Assembly (NCBI GenBank): GCA_017479425.1
Contig: JAFVCD010000024.1
Location: forward strand, 1-53,634
Reading direction: 5' to 3'
Source of the DNA: Oscillospiraceae bacterium
GTDB taxonomy: Bacteria > Bacillota > Clostridia > Oscillospirales > Oscillospiraceae
DNA: 53,634 nucleotides
The notes beneath the pieces are model-generated. The model ran no database searches and was not told the origin of the DNA. It saw only the letters and a list, made by a program, of their open reading frames with translations. A program made the translations under genes and the position numbers. This document shows positions 1 through 7,621 of this stretch, piece after piece. Position 1 is the stretch's first letter; each line of letters opens with the position of its first letter.

Positions 1-6
1 ATCGAA

Positions 7-90
7 CATATTTTGCGCTCTCTGAGCGCAAAATATGACGCCTGCGGGCCTGTTTGCGACGTGAAGGGGCCTCTTGGCCGGCCCCTTCAC
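7..90. repeat. Two tandem intergenic hairpins at window edge
   Basis: A perfect 14-bp inverted repeat (7-20 against 24-37, loop TCT) is followed 23 bases later by a second perfect 11-bp one (61-71 against 80-90). Neither is followed by a T-run on either strand, so they are not typical intrinsic terminators. The layout (tight hairpin, short spacer, GC-rich hairpin) resembles the pair at 11782-11848. The stretch from 1 to 169 holds no gene that I can support. Confidence 0.55.
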
Positions 91-140
91 AGATCCCCGC
101 CTTCTTTATCCAACGCTTTTTCCATTTTGTCTACAGTCTG

Positions 141-165
141 AGGGCGCGGGTTATTCCCGCGCCCT
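141..165. other. GC-rich hairpin 3' of wecB
   Basis: Perfect 10-bp inverted repeat (141-150, 156-165) with loop TTATT, lying five bases beyond the wecB stop codon on the minus strand. Its place suggests a transcript end or 3'-end protection for wecB. The minus strand shows no U-run after the stem, so it is not a textbook Rho-independent terminator. Confidence 0.45.
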
Positions 166-169
166 GAGC

Positions 170-1276
170 TTATATATTTGTCTTGCCCTTGATAAGAATA
201 TCCGCGATGCGCTTGGAGGCAAAGCCGTCGCCGTAGGGGTTTTCGGCGTTGCTCATCGCGTCATAGAGCTCCTCGTCGGTCAGGAGAGCCTTGAAGGCGC
301 GGTAGATGTTCTCCTCGTCGGTGCCGACGATTCTGAGCGTGCCGGCGGCGACGCCTTCCGGACGCTCCGTGACCTCACGCAGAACGAGCACCGGCTTGCC
401 AAGCGACGGAGCTTCCTCCTGAATTCCGCCGGAGTCGGTGAGTATCATATAGCTGCGCGCAAGGAAATTGTGGAATGCCATAACGTCGATGGGCTCGGTT
501 ATGCGTATGCGGTCGCAGCCGGACAGAGTATCCTCGGCGGCCTTGCGGACGAGGGGGTTGAGATGGACGGGGTAGAGCACCTTGACGTCCGGAAACTCCT
601 CTACGACCCTGCGTATTCCGCGGAAGATCGAATAGAGCGGCTCGCCCCAGTTCTCACGGCGGTGCGCGGTCAGAATAACGAGTCTCGAACCTTCTGCCCA
701 ATCGAGGTCGGGATGGCTGAAATCACCGACGACCGTGGTACCGAGTGCGTCGATCGCGGTGTTGCCGGTGACCCAGATCGTGTCGGGATTTTTGCCCTCC
801 TTGATTAGATTTGCGCGGGCGTTGACGGTGGGCGCGAAGTTGTATTTTGCGAGTATGCCGACCGCCTCGCGGTTGAACTCCTCAGGGTAGGGCGCACTGA
901 TGTCATAGGTGCGAAGACCCGCCTCTACGTGGCCGACGGGTACATTCATATAGAAGCAAGTGAGAGCGGCTGCGAAGGTAGTCGTCGTGTCGCCGTGGAC
1001 GAGCACAACATCGGGCTTTTCCTTCTCGATAACAGGGCGCAGACCCTCCATAACGCGCTCTGTGACCTCAAAAAGCGTCTGCCCCTGGTGCATAACGGCG
1101 AGATTGTAATCCGGTGTTACCTCAAAGGCATCCAGCACCTGCTGGAGCATTTCGCGGTGCTGACCTGTCACACAGACGACGGTCTCGACCTGACTGCGGC
1201 TCTTGAGTTCCTTGACGAGCGGACACATTTTTATCGCTTCGGGTCGGGTTCCGAATACAAGCATTATTTTTTTCAT
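170..1276 (-). CDS. wecB: UDP-N-acetylglucosamine 2-epimerase (non-hydrolysing)
   Basis: Interconverts UDP-GlcNAc and UDP-ManNAc in the cytoplasm, supplying ManNAc for wall teichoic acid or other surface polysaccharides. The N-terminus carries the family signature VFGTRPEAIKMCPLV. Later come HGDTTTT, GHVEAGLRT, the TAHRREN motif and the C-terminal TDSGGIQEEAPSLGKPVLVLR, which binds the nucleotide sugar in this GT-B fold family. The length of 368 aa is normal. The frame is open from ATG 1291, but the family normally begins MKKIxxVFGTRPEA, which favours ATG 1276. An AAGGGA lies just before 1291, so the longer start cannot be excluded. The gene stands alone, with its own promoter and a hairpin at its 3' end. 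No polysaccharide genes are adjacent in this window. Confidence 0.95.
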   Translation of the reverse strand: MKKIMLVFGTRPEAIKMCPLVKELKSRSQVETVVCVTGQHREMLQQVLDAFEVTPDYNLAVMHQGQTLFEVTERVMEGLRPVIEKEKPDVVLVHGDTTTTFAAALTCFYMNVPVGHVEAGLRTYDISAPYPEEFNREAVGILAKYNFAPTVNARANLIKEGKNPDTIWVTGNTAIDALGTTVVGDFSHPDLDWAEGSRLVILTAHRRENWGEPLYSIFRGIRRVVEEFPDVKVLYPVHLNPLVRKAAEDTLSGCDRIRITEPIDVMAFHNFLARSYMILTDSGGIQEEAPSLGKPVLVLREVTERPEGVAAGTLRIVGTDEENIYRAFKALLTDEELYDAMSNAENPYGDGFASKRIADILIKGKTNI

Positions 1277-1355
1277 ATTTTTTAAGACCATTCCCTTCGC
1301 AAAAGCTTAAGGTACAAAACCCTTTCTCACGAAAGTCCCAAATTTCCACAAATAA

Positions 1356-1384
1356 AGTATAGCATTATTCCGCGCAAAAAACAA
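1356..1384 (-). promoter_or_regulatory. Putative sigma-A promoter for wecB
   Basis: On the minus strand TTGTTT (1379-1384) and TATACT (1356-1361) are separated by exactly 17 bases. The site is about 75 bases upstream of the wecB start, and no other minus-strand gene lies between them. Confidence 0.5.
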
Positions 1385-1412
1385 CTTATATTTTCGGGCA
1401 ACTGCGTGTTGC

Positions 1413-1441
1413 TTGCATTTAATGTGAGTTCAATCTATAAT
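1413..1441 (+). promoter_or_regulatory. Putative sigma-A promoter for XRE/zinc-ribbon gene
   Basis: TTGCAT (1413-1418), a 17-base spacer and a perfect TATAAT (1436-1441) lie just upstream of the ATG at 1462. The predicted transcript start near 1448 leaves a leader of only about 14 bases, so the GGGGG at 1450-1454 would be close to the 5' end of the mRNA. Confidence 0.6.
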
Positions 1442-1461
1442 GCAAAAAAGGGGGCTTGCGT

Positions 1462-2226
1462 ATGAATACGAAGGATATAATCTACGGGCTGAGAACCAAA
1501 TCCGGCTTGTCGCAGGCGGAGCTTGCGGAAAAGCTTTTTGTATCGCGGCAGGCGGTCTCACGCTGGGAAAACGGCGAGACAGTTCCGAATACAGAGGCTC
1601 TGAAGCTGCTCTCGAGGGTGTTTGACGTCTCCATCAACACGCTTCTCGGGTCTCCGCGGCAGCTTATATGCCAATGCTGCGGAATGCCGCTCGATGATTC
1701 GATCCTCGGCAAGGACAGCGACGGAGCACTGAACGAGGACTACTGCCAGTGGTGCTATGCTGACGGCACTTACGTTTACAGCGATATGGACGAGCTGATC
1801 GACGTCTGCGCCGCAAACATGGCAGAAAACGGTTTTACGGACAGTGAGGCGCGGGCGATACTCCGGGAAAATCTCCCGAAGCTCGACTACTGGAAGCGAT
1901 ACGAGGAGCTTTCCGACAACGGCAAATTTGAGGAGTTCAAGCGCAAACTTATCGACGAGATAAATGAGCTCGGCATACCCGGTCTGCCGCGCCTTGAGAG
2001 GCTCAACGCTCTCGCGGGGAGCTATGTTAACCTCGAATACCGGCTTCCGGGCGGGCAGAGAGTGAAGTTTCTGAATGACCGCACGACCTATCTCGGTAAT
2101 CAGCTCGAATCGGAGTTCGACGGGGAAAGGTGCTTCGGAGTGCTTGCGAATATGGATTTTATTCTTATCTGCACCTATGAAAAAAACGGCGAGAATCCGG
2201 AGCTTGTCCTATATAAGAAGAGGTAG
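1462..2226 (+). CDS. XRE-family regulator with zinc-ribbon domain
   Basis: The N-terminal 65 residues form a Cro/C1-type helix-turn-helix (LSQAELAEKLFVSRQAVSRWENG). Residues about 70-150 look like the putative zinc-ribbon domain that often follows such regulators: CQCCGMPL, then a CQWC pair, giving four or more cysteines for a metal site. The C-terminal third (LPGGQRVKFLNDRTTYLGNQ and so on) has no motif that I recognise. It is probably a DNA-binding regulator that senses a metal, redox state or small ligand. I chose ATG 1462 because the GGGGG ribosome site ends 7 bases upstream; an in-frame TTG at 1456 is too close to it. The stop codon directly abuts the spoIIE stop from the other strand, with no gap and no terminator hairpin visible between the two genes. 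Target genes are unknown. Confidence 0.8.
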   Translation: MNTKDIIYGLRTKSGLSQAELAEKLFVSRQAVSRWENGETVPNTEALKLLSRVFDVSINTLLGSPRQLICQCCGMPLDDSILGKDSDGALNEDYCQWCYADGTYVYSDMDELIDVCAANMAENGFTDSEARAILRENLPKLDYWKRYEELSDNGKFEEFKRKLIDEINELGIPGLPRLERLNALAGSYVNLEYRLPGGQRVKFLNDRTTYLGNQLESEFDGERCFGVLANMDFILICTYEKNGENPELVLYKKR

Positions 2227-4512
2227 TTAAAGCGCCGCGACCTTGACCACGACGACGGTCATATCGTCGTCAAACTCAGTCTTGCGCTTTGCGGAGGCTA
2301 GAATTCTGTCGGCAAGCTGCTGAGGTGTGCCGGAGTGGGCGCGGATGCTCTCAATGAGCCAATCCTCGCCGGAGCCCTGAGTGATGCCGTCCGTGACCAT
2401 AATAATCTCATCACCTGAGGTAATTGAAAAGCTCGCGCTGTTTGACTTTTCTCCCGCGCTTATTCCGGTGGGGAAGAGGCTGGAGCCGAGCTTTTTTACG
2501 TTTTCGCCGCGCTTTAAGTATGAGGCGGGCGCGCCGCGCTTTGTGAGGGCAGCAGTACCGGAAAACGTGTCTACCGATAGGTAATCGACGGTTGAGGTTT
2601 CGACCTCGGCCTCGGATCGCAGGAACATCGCGTGCTCAAGGAGCCTAAGGCTCAGCTCCGGGGCGATTCCCGCGCAGGTAAAGCGCTTCATACTCCCTAC
2701 AACAGCGCTGCTGAGCTTCGCCGCCGCCTCGCCGGTACCCATTCCGTCGGAGATAACAAGGCAGAACGCTCCGGTATCTGTTTCAAAGCCGGAAAAGCTG
2801 TCGCCTGAAACGCGTGAGCCGCGTTTTGCCTGCACAGCAGCTCCCATGCTGACCGTGAGCGGCTCGGCTGAGAGCAGAATGAGCCTCGTCGGGTCAGTAC
2901 TCTCCGCCTCGCGCAGACGGCAGTCTACGCTTTTGCTTATCGCCTCGAGCCAATTCTCCTGCCTGCGGAGTTTCGGAAGGCTCTCGCTCTTTATTTCGAT
3001 TCGCAGTCTGCCTCGGCCCAGCCTGAACACCGCCGCCGAGCCGTCGATGCTCATCGCTGAGAGCGCGCGCACTACCTTGCGCTCGAGCGCAGGCTCGACC
3101 TTTATACCGCCGGAAAGCTCGCGCCCGAGACTTCTTATAACCTCTGCGACGTCGCCGTAGCGCCCGGCCGCAGAGAGGCGGTTTTCCTCGATTCCGGCGC
3201 GAAAGCGGCGCCTGAGGCGCAAGGCGCGCTCCTCGGAATTTATCTCGCTCGCAAGCCAGCCGATGCGGCTGCACCGCTCAGTGAGCCTGTCCGGAAAGTC
3301 GCCGGGTACGATGCGCCCCTCGCCCGTAAGCTTCGGCGTGAGGTGGTTGAGAATGTCGTAGGTGTCAGCGTAGTCGAGCTGCCAGCAGCGTATCTCGCTC
3401 TTGCACCCGCGGCATACGGTTTCGGTGGCGCGGTCGTAAACGCCCGCTGGGTCCTCAGCTGCGTCGCCGCGGCTCACGGCTCCGGCAGTGTCCGCGAGGA
3501 TCGTAAACGCTTCGGCGGATAGACTGATTCGGCGTGAGGTGTAGTCGCGCGCGCGGGAGAACCCGTAATTCGAGGCTCTGAGCGGGAAAATCGCGCCGAT
3601 TTTCGAGAGTATGTAATCTGGAACGAGCATAAAAACAACACTTGCCGCGAAGGCGTCGAAGAGCGGCTGAGCGGAGCGGGTAATGCTGAAGCTCCAGACA
3701 ACGCCGATCGCGTCGGCGCAGACGAAGCTCAGAAGGAAAATCAGCCGACCGGACTTTCGGAATATGCCGCCGAGTGTGGCGGCGAGAGCGTAGGTCATCG
3801 CAAAAACTCCGGCGGTGCCGGCCTGAAGATCCATCGCCGCGCCGAGCACGGTTGCGGCTATGCAGCCCATTCCAACGCCGGATTTGAACACAGCGATGAG
3901 AATAGCAAGCAGCGCGAGCGTGTGTCCTACGGATAGAACGCCGAAGATCATCGGCTCTGCGATGCCGGCAAATGCTGTTGCGGCGAGATAGCCGAGGCAG
4001 GCGAGGTGGCTCACTCGGCTTTCACCGGCTTCCGTGTAGCTCGAGAGAGCAACGCGGTAAAACAGTACGCTTCCGGCGCCGACGAAGCACTCTGTGAGAT
4101 AGAGCGCAGCGGCCCTTACCCCGAAGCCCTCGTCAAAGGCGTAGACAAAGCCGACGAGCGCGAAGGACACGAACGCGACTGCGAGAGGAAACCATTTAGA
4201 TTCCGCCGCCTCGGTGCTTCTGAGAGCAAGAAATGTTACCCGCACGAGCGCGAGAATAGCGAGATATTTCACCATCATCGGAACATCGCCGCTGAGCGCG
4301 TAGCCGATTGCCGCGCCGAAAAGACTCACAGCGCCGGCAGCACCGACCTTTGCGGAGGCGGCGAACGCCGCGCCGAAGGGTGAGAACGAGCCGAAGAGCC
4401 GAAGTGATGCCGTGGCGGCGGAGAGAGTGAACCGGAGAACAAGCTCCGCAGCCCTCGCCCTGTCGATTGGCCGGATGCGCCCTATGGCGCCGGAAAGTAC
4501 CTTTTGCAGCAA
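2227..4512 (-). CDS. spoIIE: Stage II sporulation protein E (PP2C phosphatase)
   Basis: SpoIIE is the membrane phosphatase that dephosphorylates SpoIIAA, releasing sigma-F in the forespore; it also associates with FtsZ at the polar septum. The 761-aa protein has many hydrophobic segments in the first ~330 residues, as in the family. A central regulatory region carries a short cysteine motif (CRGCKSEIRCW). The C-terminal PP2C/SpoIIE domain shows SDGMGTGEAA (Asp589), MVTDGITQG (Asp708) and the final FDDDMTVVV, the usual metal-binding aspartates. The start is TTG at 4512, with AAAGGG about 8 bases upstream. It is convergent with the XRE gene. Its presence shows that the organism belongs to an endospore-forming lineage. 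Confidence 0.95.
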   Translation of the reverse strand: MLQKVLSGAIGRIRPIDRARAAELVLRFTLSAATASLRLFGSFSPFGAAFAASAKVGAAGAVSLFGAAIGYALSGDVPMMVKYLAILALVRVTFLALRSTEAAESKWFPLAVAFVSFALVGFVYAFDEGFGVRAAALYLTECFVGAGSVLFYRVALSSYTEAGESRVSHLACLGYLAATAFAGIAEPMIFGVLSVGHTLALLAILIAVFKSGVGMGCIAATVLGAAMDLQAGTAGVFAMTYALAATLGGIFRKSGRLIFLLSFVCADAIGVVWSFSITRSAQPLFDAFAASVVFMLVPDYILSKIGAIFPLRASNYGFSRARDYTSRRISLSAEAFTILADTAGAVSRGDAAEDPAGVYDRATETVCRGCKSEIRCWQLDYADTYDILNHLTPKLTGEGRIVPGDFPDRLTERCSRIGWLASEINSEERALRLRRRFRAGIEENRLSAAGRYGDVAEVIRSLGRELSGGIKVEPALERKVVRALSAMSIDGSAAVFRLGRGRLRIEIKSESLPKLRRQENWLEAISKSVDCRLREAESTDPTRLILLSAEPLTVSMGAAVQAKRGSRVSGDSFSGFETDTGAFCLVISDGMGTGEAAAKLSSAVVGSMKRFTCAGIAPELSLRLLEHAMFLRSEAEVETSTVDYLSVDTFSGTAALTKRGAPASYLKRGENVKKLGSSLFPTGISAGEKSNSASFSITSGDEIIMVTDGITQGSGEDWLIESIRAHSGTPQQLADRILASAKRKTEFDDDMTVVVVKVAAL

Positions 4513-4544
4513 AATGATCGCCCTTTCAGATGTGTGATGGGGTA

Positions 4545-4577
4545 ATCATAATCTGCCGCAAAAGAAAATTATGTCAA
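4545..4577 (-). promoter_or_regulatory. spoIIE promoter with 21-bp spacer and 0A-like box
   Basis: On the minus strand TTGACA (4572-4577) and TATGAT (4545-4550) are separated by 21 bases, not 17. A 21-bp spacer is the known feature of the Bacillus subtilis spoIIE promoter, which sigma-A uses only with phosphorylated Spo0A. The -35 region overlaps TGTCAAA on the plus strand, 6 of 7 matches to the 0A box TGTCGAA. This agrees with Spo0A activation and is inferred from spacing and motif only. Confidence 0.65.
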
Positions 4578-4671
4578 ATTATCGCTTGAAAGAATAAGAA
4601 TTTAAAAAAATATCTACCAATTATGCGCGTAATTTGTTATAATTATTCGTATTATAAGGGAGAGTGATAGA

Positions 4672-5391
4672 ATGGAACATGTCCGGCATATAAAGGCGCA
4701 TTCGCGCGCTATTATATTCAAGGATCTCATGAATGTGCTGCTGAGCTCAGTGATACTTTTTGGAGTTCTGCTGCTTCTGGAGGAGCTGTATATGCGCCTC
4801 AGCGGTCTGCATCAGATGACCCATGAGCTTGAGGACGCGGTGCTGCACAACGACTTCGAGGCATTCCAAAAGGTCACGCTGCCGGAGATGCCGCTGGCTT
4901 CACGGATCATCGGCGCGGTGGTGTACCTGCTTACGATAGTCGTAGAGCTCGGCTACGAGGGCTATGCCCTCAGGCGCGCGAGAGGCGAGACGCCCAAGGC
5001 GTGGGACATTCTTCCAAAGGCGGAATTCTTCCTCAGACTGTACGTAATCTGGTTTTTGAAGGCCATCATAGTCGGTGCAGGACTTGCTCTCTTTATCGTT
5101 CCCGGCGTGTACCTCTTCTACGGTTACCGTCAGGCAGTATACATAATGTTTGACAATCCCGAGCTGGGAGCAATCGAATGTATGCGCCGCTCGCGCCTTA
5201 TGATGAAGGGCAGGAGAGTTCAGCTCTTCCTTCACGACGTTGCGTTTATCCTCTGGGATCTTCTGTGCGTGTTCTTCTCCCCGGCGGCTGTGTGGGTAAC
5301 GCCGTATAAGGCGATCGCTCACGCGCTCTTCTATACTGAGATAAGCGGCACTGAGCCCGTCATCGAGGTCGATGACAGCACGATTGAATAA
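4672..5391 (+). CDS. DUF975 family integral membrane protein
   Basis: A 239-aa polytopic membrane protein with hydrophobic stretches at about residues 20-38, 78-98, 127-150 and 180-205. The second half matches the DUF975 pattern: an amphipathic ALRRARG segment, then FIVPGVYLFYGYRQAVYIM, SRLMMKGRRVQLF and a tryptophan-containing last helix. The biochemical function of the family is not known. GGGAGAG at 4658-4664 acts as ribosome site. A TATAAT at 4638-4643 lies upstream but without a convincing -35. It is transcribed alone and ends at the perfect hairpin at 5396-5423. Confidence 0.7.
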   Translation: MEHVRHIKAHSRAIIFKDLMNVLLSSVILFGVLLLLEELYMRLSGLHQMTHELEDAVLHNDFEAFQKVTLPEMPLASRIIGAVVYLLTIVVELGYEGYALRRARGETPKAWDILPKAEFFLRLYVIWFLKAIIVGAGLALFIVPGVYLFYGYRQAVYIMFDNPELGAIECMRRSRLMMKGRRVQLFLHDVAFILWDLLCVFFSPAAVWVTPYKAIAHALFYTEISGTEPVIEVDDSTIE

Positions 5392-5395
5392 AGAT

Positions 5396-5423
5396 ATCCC
5401 CTTGAGAATGCTCTCAAGGGGAT
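5396..5423. terminator. Bidirectional terminator between DUF975 gene and tcdA
   Basis: Perfect 12-bp stem (5396-5407, 5412-5423) with loop ATGC, between two convergent genes. T-rich bases follow on the plus strand (TATTCTAT). It lies immediately past both stop codons. Confidence 0.75.
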
Positions 5424-5427
5424 TATT

Positions 5428-6159
5428 CTATCCGTAATTCTCGTTTCTCACGCCGGTGAGATCCTTAACTACCTCAGCGGCGATTATCAGCCCGACAACG
5501 CTCGGAACGAAGGAAACCGACCCCGGAGTGACGCGCTTAGCCTCACCGCTCTCGCGCTCGGGCTGTGGGATATCCATTGGTATTTCCTCGGAAAAGACGC
5601 ATTTAACGCCGGAAATGCCGCGCCTTTTGAGTTCCTTGCGCATTATCCGCGCGAGCGGGCATACGCGGGTCTTTTCAATGTCGGCAACCCGGAAGGCTGT
5701 CGGGTCGAGCTTGTTTCCGGCGCCCATGGAGCTGATTACCGGAACTCCCGCCTCCTTGGCGCAGCGGATAAGCTCAAGCTTGCCTGTTACTGTGTCGATA
5801 GCGTCCACAACGTAGTCATAAGAGGCAAAATCGAACTCACAGACAGTCTCGGGAAGGAAGAAGCAGCGGTGCTTTGTGACCTTACAGTCGGGGTTTATGG
5901 ATTTTATACGCGCCTCGGCGGCGTCGACCTTGTACTGACCGACTGTGTCACGGGTCGCAATTATCTGGCGGTTGAGATTTGACGGCGCGACGGTGTCGCT
6001 GTCAACTATGTCCAATGCGCCGATTCCGGCGCGGCAGAGAGCCTCGACCGCGTAGCCGCCGACCCCGCCGACGCCAAAGACTGCAGCGCGGCTTTTCTGA
6101 AGCTTTTTTACTGCTTCATCGCCCAGCATGAGGGCGGTTCTCGATAAAAACTCGTCCAT
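5428..6159 (-). CDS. tcdA: tRNA threonylcarbamoyladenosine dehydratase (ThiF/E1-like)
   Basis: TcdA (CsdL) uses ATP to convert t6A37 in ANN-decoding tRNAs into the cyclic ct6A form. The protein is 243 aa. It begins MDEFLSRTALMLGDEAVKKL and has the nucleotide-binding GVGGVGGYA (about 28-36), the DIVDSDTVAPSNLNRQ motif typical of E1-like enzymes, and DAIDTVTGK. The reading frame is open further upstream, but ATG 6159 is the conserved family start and it overlaps the stop of the preceding gene by one base. It is the last gene of the metY-mnmA operon. In Escherichia coli the enzyme works with the CsdA/CsdE sulfur-transfer pair, so its company here fits, although no cysteine desulfurase is nearby. 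Confidence 0.92.
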   Translation of the reverse strand: MDEFLSRTALMLGDEAVKKLQKSRAAVFGVGGVGGYAVEALCRAGIGALDIVDSDTVAPSNLNRQIIATRDTVGQYKVDAAEARIKSINPDCKVTKHRCFFLPETVCEFDFASYDYVVDAIDTVTGKLELIRCAKEAGVPVISSMGAGNKLDPTAFRVADIEKTRVCPLARIMRKELKRRGISGVKCVFSEEIPMDIPQPERESGEAKRVTPGSVSFVPSVVGLIIAAEVVKDLTGVRNENYG

Positions 6160-6473
6160 CACTGCGCCCCCAGAATATCGAGCGAATCGAGCGCCTCCTG
6201 ACCTCTTGCGGTCAGTGAAGCCGAGCCGCGCACGGCGCTTTCCGGATACGCGGAGTAGTCGCCGCCCTCGACGGGGACGGAGAGCTCGATATCGACAAGT
6301 CCCTTGAGCTGAAGCCACATCAGCGAGTCGGAATAATCCTCGTTCTCGAGAATAAGATATGGCGTGTCAAGATTTATGCGCCGCACTATCGGAAGAAACG
6401 GCTCTGTGCGGAAGAAATCGAGAAGGCACATTTCGCGCTCAGTAAGCTGAATTTCCCGCTTCGGGCAGCTCAT
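6159..6473 (-). CDS. Small hypothetical protein, winged-helix-like
   Basis: A 104-aa protein with no motif that I recognise firmly. The pattern ELTEREMCLLDFF...LQLKGLVDIEL...GSASLTARGQEALDSLD resembles winged-helix proteins in which a C-terminal LTxRGxEAL helix follows the wing, so DNA binding is possible but unproven. It overlaps mnmA by 4 bases (ATGA) and tcdA by 1 base, so it is translationally coupled in the operon and clearly a real gene. Its position between two tRNA-modification enzymes suggests a regulatory or accessory role there. Confidence 0.7.
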   Translation of the reverse strand: MSCPKREIQLTEREMCLLDFFRTEPFLPIVRRINLDTPYLILENEDYSDSLMWLQLKGLVDIELSVPVEGGDYSAYPESAVRGSASLTARGQEALDSLDILGAQ

Positions 6474-7597
6474 GCGCCCACCTCCTTTATCACACCGCCG
6501 CCGACGACGAGGTCACCGTCGTAGAAAACGGCGCTCTGACCGATTGTCATCGCCCTCTGCGGCTCAGAAAATTCAAGGCGCAGTCCTCCGCCGTCCGGGT
6601 AGACGGTCGCAGGCGCCTCACGCTGGGAATAGCGGGTCTTCGCGGTGACGGGAAGTCCCTCGGGCGGAATAGCCGCGACGGAGATGAGGTTGCAGTCCGT
6701 CAGTTTGCACACGCGGTGAAAGAGGAGACGCTCGTCGGTTGAAACGGTTACCGTGTTGCGCGAGGCGTCCTTTTCGATGACGTAGCACCGCTCGCCCATA
6801 GCGAGGTCAAGCCCGCGCCGCTGACCGACAGTGTAGTGAACTGAGCCGAGATGCGAGCCCAAAACCCTGCCATCCGGCGAAATATAGTCGCCCTTTGGGT
6901 ATTTTCCGCCCCTTCTGCGCTCCATGAACGCGGCGTAGTCGCCGTCAGGCACGAAGCAGATGTCCTGACTGTCGCGCTTGCGGGCGTTGATGTAGCCCTC
7001 GCGCTCAGCGATAGCGCGCACCTCGTCCTTCGTCATATTGCCGAGCGGAAACAGCACCCTCTGAAGGTCGGACTGCGTGAGGTTGTAGAGCACATAGCTC
7101 TGGTCTTTTTTGCTGTCGCGCGCCTTTCTGAGAAGCCAGCGGCCGCGCGCCTCGTCAAACTCCACGCGCGCGTAGTGACCGGTTGCGATATAGTTTAACC
7201 CGTGACTGTCTGCATAATCGCGCAGAGCGGAAAATTTCATAAATTTATTGCATTCAATGCAGGGATTCGGCGTTCCGCCTGCTTCGTAGACCGATATAAA
7301 GGGCTTTATTACACTCTCGTCAAACTCGCGCCGCAGATCGACCACCTCGTAGGGTATGTCGATGAGAATCGAAACGTCGTCGGCGTCGTGGATGTCCTTC
7401 TCGGAACAGCAGGTGCGGCCCTTCGGGTCGGAGAACTCCGGGTCAAAGAGCTTCATCGTCACGCCCGCGGTCTCATAGCCCGCAGAGCGGATGAGATACG
7501 CCGCGACCGAGGAATCCACCCCGCCGCTCATCGCGACAAGACAGCTTTTTTCTTGCACTCTATCACTTCTTTTTGCGTTTTTCCGGTAGTTTACCAT
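6470..7597 (-). CDS. mnmA: tRNA-specific 2-thiouridylase MnmA
   Basis: Installs the 2-thio group on wobble uridine 34 of tRNA-Lys, -Glu and -Gln, using ATP and sulfur relayed from a cysteine desulfurase. The PP-loop SGGVDSS sits at residues 24-30. The first catalytic cysteine lies in GGTPNPCIECNKFMKF and the second in DSQDICFVPDG. ATGHYAR and the C-terminal RYSQREAPATV segment are also typical. The length is 375 aa from ATG 7597, where the ribosome site is poor. An in-frame GTG at 7558 with AAGAAGTGA upstream would give a 362-aa protein starting just before the PP-loop and is a real alternative. It lies 24 bases downstream of metY and overlaps the next gene by 4 bases. Confidence 0.95.
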   Translation of the reverse strand: MVNYRKNAKRSDRVQEKSCLVAMSGGVDSSVAAYLIRSAGYETAGVTMKLFDPEFSDPKGRTCCSEKDIHDADDVSILIDIPYEVVDLRREFDESVIKPFISVYEAGGTPNPCIECNKFMKFSALRDYADSHGLNYIATGHYARVEFDEARGRWLLRKARDSKKDQSYVLYNLTQSDLQRVLFPLGNMTKDEVRAIAEREGYINARKRDSQDICFVPDGDYAAFMERRRGGKYPKGDYISPDGRVLGSHLGSVHYTVGQRRGLDLAMGERCYVIEKDASRNTVTVSTDERLLFHRVCKLTDCNLISVAAIPPEGLPVTAKTRYSQREAPATVYPDGGGLRLEFSEPQRAMTIGQSAVFYDGDLVVGGGVIKEVGA

Positions 7598-7621
7598 TTT
7601 TCCGGACTTTTGTAAAGTGTA

